NCBI RefSeq assembly: GCF_025933915.1
Contig: NZ_JAICZA010000021.1
Location: 1-44,756, forward strand
Length of the DNA stretch: 44,756 bases
Direction of reading: 5' to 3'
Origin: Mycobacterium sp.
GTDB taxonomy: Bacteria; Actinomycetota; Actinomycetes; Mycobacteriales; Mycobacteriaceae
Positions 40,889 to 44,756 of the stretch are shown here, piece after piece; within the stretch, counting starts at the first letter, position 1, and the number at the start of each line of letters is the position of its first letter. The position numbers and the translations under genes are program-made. Below the pieces are notes generated by a model. The model searched no databases and was not told the DNA's origin. It saw only the letters and a program-made list of their open reading frames with translations.

Positions 40889-43483
40889 ATGTCTGCAGAC
40901 GGGATTTCGCGCGCCAGCTGTGCGCGTCGTCACATCATCGTAGTCGGACATGGCATGGTGGGGCACCGGTTCGTCGAGGCGCTCCGCGCCCGTGACACCG
41001 AGAGACGTTGGCACATCACGGTTTTCGCCGAAGAGACTGACGCGGCCTATGACCGGGTGGGGCTGACCTCCTACACCGAAAGCTGGGACCGCAAGCTGCT
41101 GGCGCTGCCCGGCAACGAGTACGAGGGTGACGAGCAGGTCCGGCTGGTGCTGAACCAGCGGGTCGCCGAAATCGACCGCGCGGCAAAGTCGGTGCTCACC
41201 GCCGACGGCCGGCGCCACAGCTACGACACCTTGGTCCTGGCGACCGGTTCCTACGCGTTCGTGCCGCCGGTGCCCGGCCACGATCTGCCCGCGTGCCACG
41301 TGTACCGCACGCTCGACGACCTCGACGCCATCCGCGCCGGTGCCCTGCGCACGGCGGAAGCCTCGCACGGCACCGCGGGCGTGGTCATCGGCGGTGGCCT
41401 GCTCGGGCTGGAAGCCGCTAATGCGCTGCGCCAGTTCGGGTTGCAGACCCACGTCATCGAGATGATGCCGCGGCTGATGGCCCAGCAGATCGACGAGGCC
41501 GGCGGTGCGCTGCTGGCCCGGATGATCGGCGACCTGGGTATCTCGCTCCATGTCGGGACGGGCACCGAGTCGATCGAATCGGTTGAGCGGCCGGACGGGT
41601 CAACGTCGGTGCGGGTGCGGCTGACCGACGGTCAGGTCGTCGACGCCGGCCTGGTGATTTTCGCGGCCGGCATCCGGCCGCGTGACGAACTGGCGGTCGC
41701 CGCCGGGCTGACGCGCGCCGAACGTGGCGGGGTGCTCACCGACCTATCCTGCCGGACAAGCGATCCCGACATTTACGCGATCGGCGAGGTCGCCGCGATC
41801 GGCGGCCGGTGCTACGGCTTGGTGGGACCCGGCTACACCTCCGCCGAGGTGGTGGCCGACCGGTTGCTGGACGGCATCGCGGAGTTCGGCGAAGCGGACC
41901 TGTCCACGAAGCTCAAACTGCTGGGCGTCGACGTGGCCAGCTTCGGTGATGCGATGGGGGTTACGGAGAACTGCCTCGAGGTCGCGATCAACGACGCGGT
42001 CAACCGGACGTACGCCAAGCTGGTGCTCTCCGACGACGCCAAGACCCTGCTCGGGGGCGTCCTGGTCGGCGACGCCTCGTCTTACGGGGTGCTGCGGCCC
42101 ATGGTCGGCAGCGAGCTGCCCGGGGACCCGCTCGCGCTGATCGCCCCGGCGCAACCCGATGGCGGCGAGGCTTTGGGCGTTGGGGCCCTGCCGGATTCGG
42201 CGCAGATCTGCTCATGCAACAACGTCACCAAGGGCGATCTGAAATACGCGATCGCCGCCGGCTGCGCCGATGTCGCCTCGCTCAAGTCGTGCACGTCGGC
42301 CGGAACCTCATGCGGGTCGTGCGTGCCGCTGCTCAAGCAGCTACTGGAAGCCGAGGGCGTCGAGCAGTCCAAGGCGCTGTGCGAACACTTCGGCCAGTCG
42401 CGCGCCGAGCTCTTCGAGATCATCTCGGCTACCGAGATCCGGACGTTCTCGGGCCTGTTGGAGCGCTTCGGCCGCGGAAAGGGTTGCGACATCTGCAAAC
42501 CCGTGGTCGCCTCGATCCTGGCGTCCACCGGCTCCGACCACATCCTCGAGGGCGAGCAGGCCTCGCTGCAGGATTCCAACGACCACTTCCTGGCCAACAT
42601 CCAGAAGAACGGCAGCTACTCGGTGGTGCCCCGGGTCCCCGGTGGTGACATCAAGCCCGAGCATCTGATCCTGATCGGTCAGATCGCCCAGGACTTCGGC
42701 CTTTACACCAAGATCACCGGGGGCCAGCGGATCGACCTGTTCGGCGCGCGGGTGGACCAACTGCCGGAGATCTGGAAACGCCTGGTCGACGGCGGCATGG
42801 AATCCGGCCACGCGTACGGCAAGGCGCTGCGCACGGTGAAGAGCTGCGTGGGCACCGACTGGTGCCGTTACGGGCAGCAGGATTCGGTGCAGCTGGCCAT
42901 CGACCTCGAGCTGCGCTACCGCGGTCTGCGGGCGCCGCACAAGATCAAAATGGGGGTCTCGGGCTGCGCGCGGGAGTGCGCCGAGGCGCGCTCCAAGGAC
43001 GTGGGCGTGATCGCCACCGAAAAGGGCTGGAACCTCTACGTCGGTGGCAACGGCGGGATGACCCCCAAGCACGCGCAGCTGCTGGTCAGCGACCTCGACA
43101 CCGAGACGCTGGTCCGTTACGTCGATCGGTTCGTCATGTACTACATCCGGACGGCCGACCGGTTGCAGCGCACCGCGCCGTGGGTCGAGTCGCTCGCCGG
43201 CGGCCTGGACCACGTGCGTGAGGTCGTCTGCGAGGACTCGCTGGGCCTGGCAGAGGAATTCGAGGCCGCAATGGAGCGGCATGTACAGAACTACAAGTGC
43301 GAATGGAAGGGCGTGCTCGACGATCCGGACAAGCTGTCGCGGTTCGTTTCGTTCGTCAACGCCCCCGACGCCGTCGATTCGACCGTGACATTCACCGAGC
43401 ATGCCGGCCGCAAAATCCCTGTGTCCATTGGCATGCCGACGGTCCGTGACGAAAGCCCCGGAGGAACGAGGAAGGTATCATGA
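40889..43483 (+). CDS. nirB: Assimilatory nitrite reductase large subunit
   Basis: 864 aa. Order of domains: FAD-binding (IIVVGHGMVGHRFVEAL, residues 16-32), NAD-binding (VVIGGGLLGLEAANALRQFG), a BFD-like [2Fe-2S] domain from about residue 441 (CSCNNVTKGDLKYA, then CTSAGTSCGSC), and the siroheme/[4Fe-4S] domain with Cys653, Cys659, Cys693 and Cys697 (CVGTDWC and CARECAEAR). It reduces nitrite to ammonia with NAD(P)H in the cytosol. nirD overlaps its stop. Regulation by GlnR is expected from family knowledge, but no clean GlnR box is visible upstream. Equivalent to Rv0252. Confidence 0.95.
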   Translation: MSADGISRASCARRHIIVVGHGMVGHRFVEALRARDTERRWHITVFAEETDAAYDRVGLTSYTESWDRKLLALPGNEYEGDEQVRLVLNQRVAEIDRAAKSVLTADGRRHSYDTLVLATGSYAFVPPVPGHDLPACHVYRTLDDLDAIRAGALRTAEASHGTAGVVIGGGLLGLEAANALRQFGLQTHVIEMMPRLMAQQIDEAGGALLARMIGDLGISLHVGTGTESIESVERPDGSTSVRVRLTDGQVVDAGLVIFAAGIRPRDELAVAAGLTRAERGGVLTDLSCRTSDPDIYAIGEVAAIGGRCYGLVGPGYTSAEVVADRLLDGIAEFGEADLSTKLKLLGVDVASFGDAMGVTENCLEVAINDAVNRTYAKLVLSDDAKTLLGGVLVGDASSYGVLRPMVGSELPGDPLALIAPAQPDGGEALGVGALPDSAQICSCNNVTKGDLKYAIAAGCADVASLKSCTSAGTSCGSCVPLLKQLLEAEGVEQSKALCEHFGQSRAELFEIISATEIRTFSGLLERFGRGKGCDICKPVVASILASTGSDHILEGEQASLQDSNDHFLANIQKNGSYSVVPRVPGGDIKPEHLILIGQIAQDFGLYTKITGGQRIDLFGARVDQLPEIWKRLVDGGMESGHAYGKALRTVKSCVGTDWCRYGQQDSVQLAIDLELRYRGLRAPHKIKMGVSGCARECAEARSKDVGVIATEKGWNLYVGGNGGMTPKHAQLLVSDLDTETLVRYVDRFVMYYIRTADRLQRTAPWVESLAGGLDHVREVVCEDSLGLAEEFEAAMERHVQNYKCEWKGVLDDPDKLSRFVSFVNAPDAVDSTVTFTEHAGRKIPVSIGMPTVRDESPGGTRKVS

Positions 43484-43848
43484 CGCTTCTCAACGACATT
43501 GCGGTGTGGACGCGCGCTTGCTCTTACGACCACCTCATTCCGGGTCGCGGTGTCGGCGTACTGCTCGACGACGGTTCCCAGGCCGCGTTGTTCCGGCTCG
43601 ACGACGGCTCGGTGCGCGCGGTGGGTAACGTCGACCCGTTCTCCGGCGCGGCCGTGCTGTCCCGCGGCATCGTGGGCGACCGCGGGGGCTGCGTCACGGT
43701 TCAGTCGCCCATTCTCAAGCAGGCGTTTTCGCTCGAAGACGGTTCCTGCCTGGACGATCCGAATGTTTCGGTGCCGGTGTACCCGGTGCGGATCACCGCC
43801 GACGGCTTCGTCCAGATCGCGCGCGACGACGAGCCCCGGGCCGCCTGA
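43480..43848 (+). CDS. nirD: Nitrite reductase small subunit
   Basis: 122 aa, Rieske-like fold without cluster ligands, as usual in NirD: ACSYDHLIPGRGVGVLLDDGSQAALFRL, DPFSGAAVLSRGIVGDRGG and the C-terminal VPVYPVRITADGFVQI. The cysteine/histidine pairs of true Rieske proteins are missing. The ATG overlaps the nirB stop (ATGA), so the two subunits are translationally coupled. Equivalent to Rv0253. After it, the genes that I recall in M. tuberculosis (cobU, cobQ1, PPE2) are absent. Confidence 0.93.
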   Translation: MTLLNDIAVWTRACSYDHLIPGRGVGVLLDDGSQAALFRLDDGSVRAVGNVDPFSGAAVLSRGIVGDRGGCVTVQSPILKQAFSLEDGSCLDDPNVSVPVYPVRITADGFVQIARDDEPRAA

Positions 43849-43859
43849 GCGCGCGGCGC

Positions 43860-44312
43860 TCAGCGGGTGATGTCACCGACCAGGTAGCGCTGCATCGTCG
43901 GCCCGATCGCGTCGACCAGCGCGTCCACCGACATCGAGTGCAGCGGCTCGGAGCGGATGCCATAGCGCATGATGCCCAGGCCCACGAGCTGAGAGGCGCA
44001 CAACGAAGCCCGCGTGGCGGCCTTGTCGGCGCCCAGAATTTTCAGCAGTGGACCGAACACCGGGCCGACGAAATTGCTCTGGACGATCTCGGCGGTCTTG
44101 GCCATCCCCGTGGACGCGACGGCACTGGCCGCGAACGGCCCGCCGCCGGCGGCATCCCAGGTGGTGATCAGCATCCCCAGCGTCCGGCGGCCTACCTGGT
44201 TGACCCCTCCGGTGACGATCCGGTCGATGAATTCCGGTGTGCCGAACGGCAACCGCAACATCTTGGCGACCGGGTCAAGGAGCCCATGCGACGGCTCTTC
44301 GCGAGGGGGCAT
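43860..44312 (-). CDS. TetR C-terminal-domain-like protein lacking an HTH (Rv0258c-like)
   Basis: 150 aa, ATG 44312. The residues RTLGMLITTWDAAGGGPFAA, FVGPVFGPLLKILGADKAAT and LCASQLVGLGIMRYGIRSEP match the helical ligand-binding domain of one TetR class (pattern SQLxGLxxxRY). No helix-turn-helix precedes it, and the sequence upstream of the ATG on this strand does not encode one. It may therefore bind a ligand or dimerise with a full-length TetR protein without touching DNA. It converges on nirD, 11 bp after its stop. M. tuberculosis Rv0258c is similar in length, so the short form seems to be conserved, not a recent truncation. Confidence 0.8.
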   Translation of the reverse strand: MPPREEPSHGLLDPVAKMLRLPFGTPEFIDRIVTGGVNQVGRRTLGMLITTWDAAGGGPFAASAVASTGMAKTAEIVQSNFVGPVFGPLLKILGADKAATRASLCASQLVGLGIMRYGIRSEPLHSMSVDALVDAIGPTMQRYLVGDITR

Positions 44313-44343
44313 GGTGCCAGGATCGCCGGTTTACGACCAAAGA

Positions 44344-44756
44344 TCAAGGAATGGGCCGCAACGCGTGCGCGTGTGCGAGCTGATGCGGGCCCGATCGGCG
44401 TGATGCCCGCCGGGCGGTGGCGGCGAGGACCGGCGGCAGGGCCCGGCGGAATCGGTTCGCGATCAAGCGCGCCAGACCCGGGTGGGTGCCCAGCGGCTGA
44501 CCGACCAGGTCGGCGCCGCAGGCGTGCAGCCGTTGCTGGAACAGGCCGTCGGCCAGCAGGTAGGAGGCGACCACGACGCGCCCACCGTCGCGGCGCCCGT
44601 GCCGCCGCGCCCGGGCGACGGCCTCGTGCAGTTGCGGATCTCCGGTGGCCGCGAACGCCAGGCTCACCCGTGATCCGGTGAGCGCCGACAACAACGTCGC
44701 CGTGGTGTGCAGGTCGGCCCGCGCCTTGTCATCCGAGGTTCCCGCCGCCGCCAGAA
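44344..44756 (-). CDS. Sirohydrochlorin chelatase (CbiX)-like protein, 5' end outside window
   Basis: The frame is open to the window edge, beginning in the visible part LAAAGTSDDKARADLHTTAT, then SLAFAATGDPQLHEAVARAR, GRVVVASYLLADGLFQQRLH and QPLGTHPGLARLIANRF. These are the second half-repeat of a CbiX/SirB-type chelatase, with GTHP as the conserved histidine loop. Such enzymes insert Fe or Co into sirohydrochlorin; next to nirB, a siroheme enzyme, an iron-insertion role in siroheme synthesis is plausible. The C-terminal tail is basic. Equivalent to Rv0259c from memory. Confidence 0.82.
   Translation of the reverse strand, partial: LAAAGTSDDKARADLHTTATLLSALTGSRVSLAFAATGDPQLHEAVARARRHGRRDGGRVVVASYLLADGLFQQRLHACGADLVGQPLGTHPGLARLIANRFRRALPPVLAATARRASRRSGPHQLAHAHALRPIP

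Overview
This is a high-GC chromosomal window from a Mycobacterium other than M. tuberculosis. The basis is the PPE genes, aftD (arabinogalactan/LAM arabinosyltransferase), lpqI, R2lox, fabG4/htdX/fadA2/fadE5, a mycobacterial Sdh1 operon and nirBD, in an order that (from memory) follows M. tuberculosis Rv0232 to Rv0259c. The species cannot be fixed from the sequence alone. Both ends cut through genes: an unrecognised 3' end at 1-246 and a CbiX-like gene at the right edge.

Layout. 1-5.7 kb: two tandem PPE paralogues behind a large ATP-binding LuxR (LAL) regulator, all on the minus strand; each PPE gene has the same pair of direct-repeat boxes upstream. 5.8-9.9 kb: a DUF5996 gene, a TetR regulator with a perfect operator, the coupled R2lox oxidase gene, and gabD1. 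10.0-17.5 kb: an accessory block that I recall as absent from this place in M. tuberculosis. It holds an acetolactate-synthase-like enzyme, a DUF309 protein, a UsfY-like protein, a small membrane protein with a coupled 37-codon gene, a cysteine-bearing HTH regulator with a duplicated AT-rich control region, DUF488 and DUF2945 proteins, and a LysR/NAD-formate dehydrogenase pair. 17.5-26.0 kb: a lipase maturation factor-like protein, aftD, two DUF2613 proteins, lpqI and a TetR regulator. 26.0-33.2 kb: a ClC channel (where M. tuberculosis carries vapBC24), then htdX, fabG4, fadA2 and fadE5. 33.3-40.2 kb: a 2-oxoglutarate oxygenase-like protein, a flavin reductase-like protein, a 54-aa protein, sdhCAB, an Rv0250c-like protein and a PEP-mutase/isocitrate-lyase-fold enzyme. 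40.2-44.8 kb: an Hsp20, nirBD, a TetR ligand domain lacking its HTH, and CbiX.

How the parts work together. Core functions are cell-envelope arabinan synthesis and recycling (aftD, lpqI), fatty-acid beta-oxidation or modification (htdX, fabG4, fadA2, fadE5), respiration (Sdh1) and nitrite assimilation (nirBD). The block at 10-17.5 kb looks like a stress/redox accessory insertion. Its right edge is marked by a 15-bp tandem duplication that supplies the last codons of two convergent genes.

The most notable non-coding structure: paired TGCAGTAGT boxes before both PPE genes; a TTAC-N6-GTAA palindrome shared by the fabG4/fadA2 and fadE5 promoters; a duplicated 66-bp AT-rich control region; a LysR box CTGAT-N11-ATCAG before formate dehydrogenase; a 41-bp repeat present three times around aftD and lpqI, which leaves the aftD start codon unclear; and perfect palindromes before nirB and before the oxygenase gene. 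No tRNA, rRNA, CRISPR array or insertion sequence was recognised.
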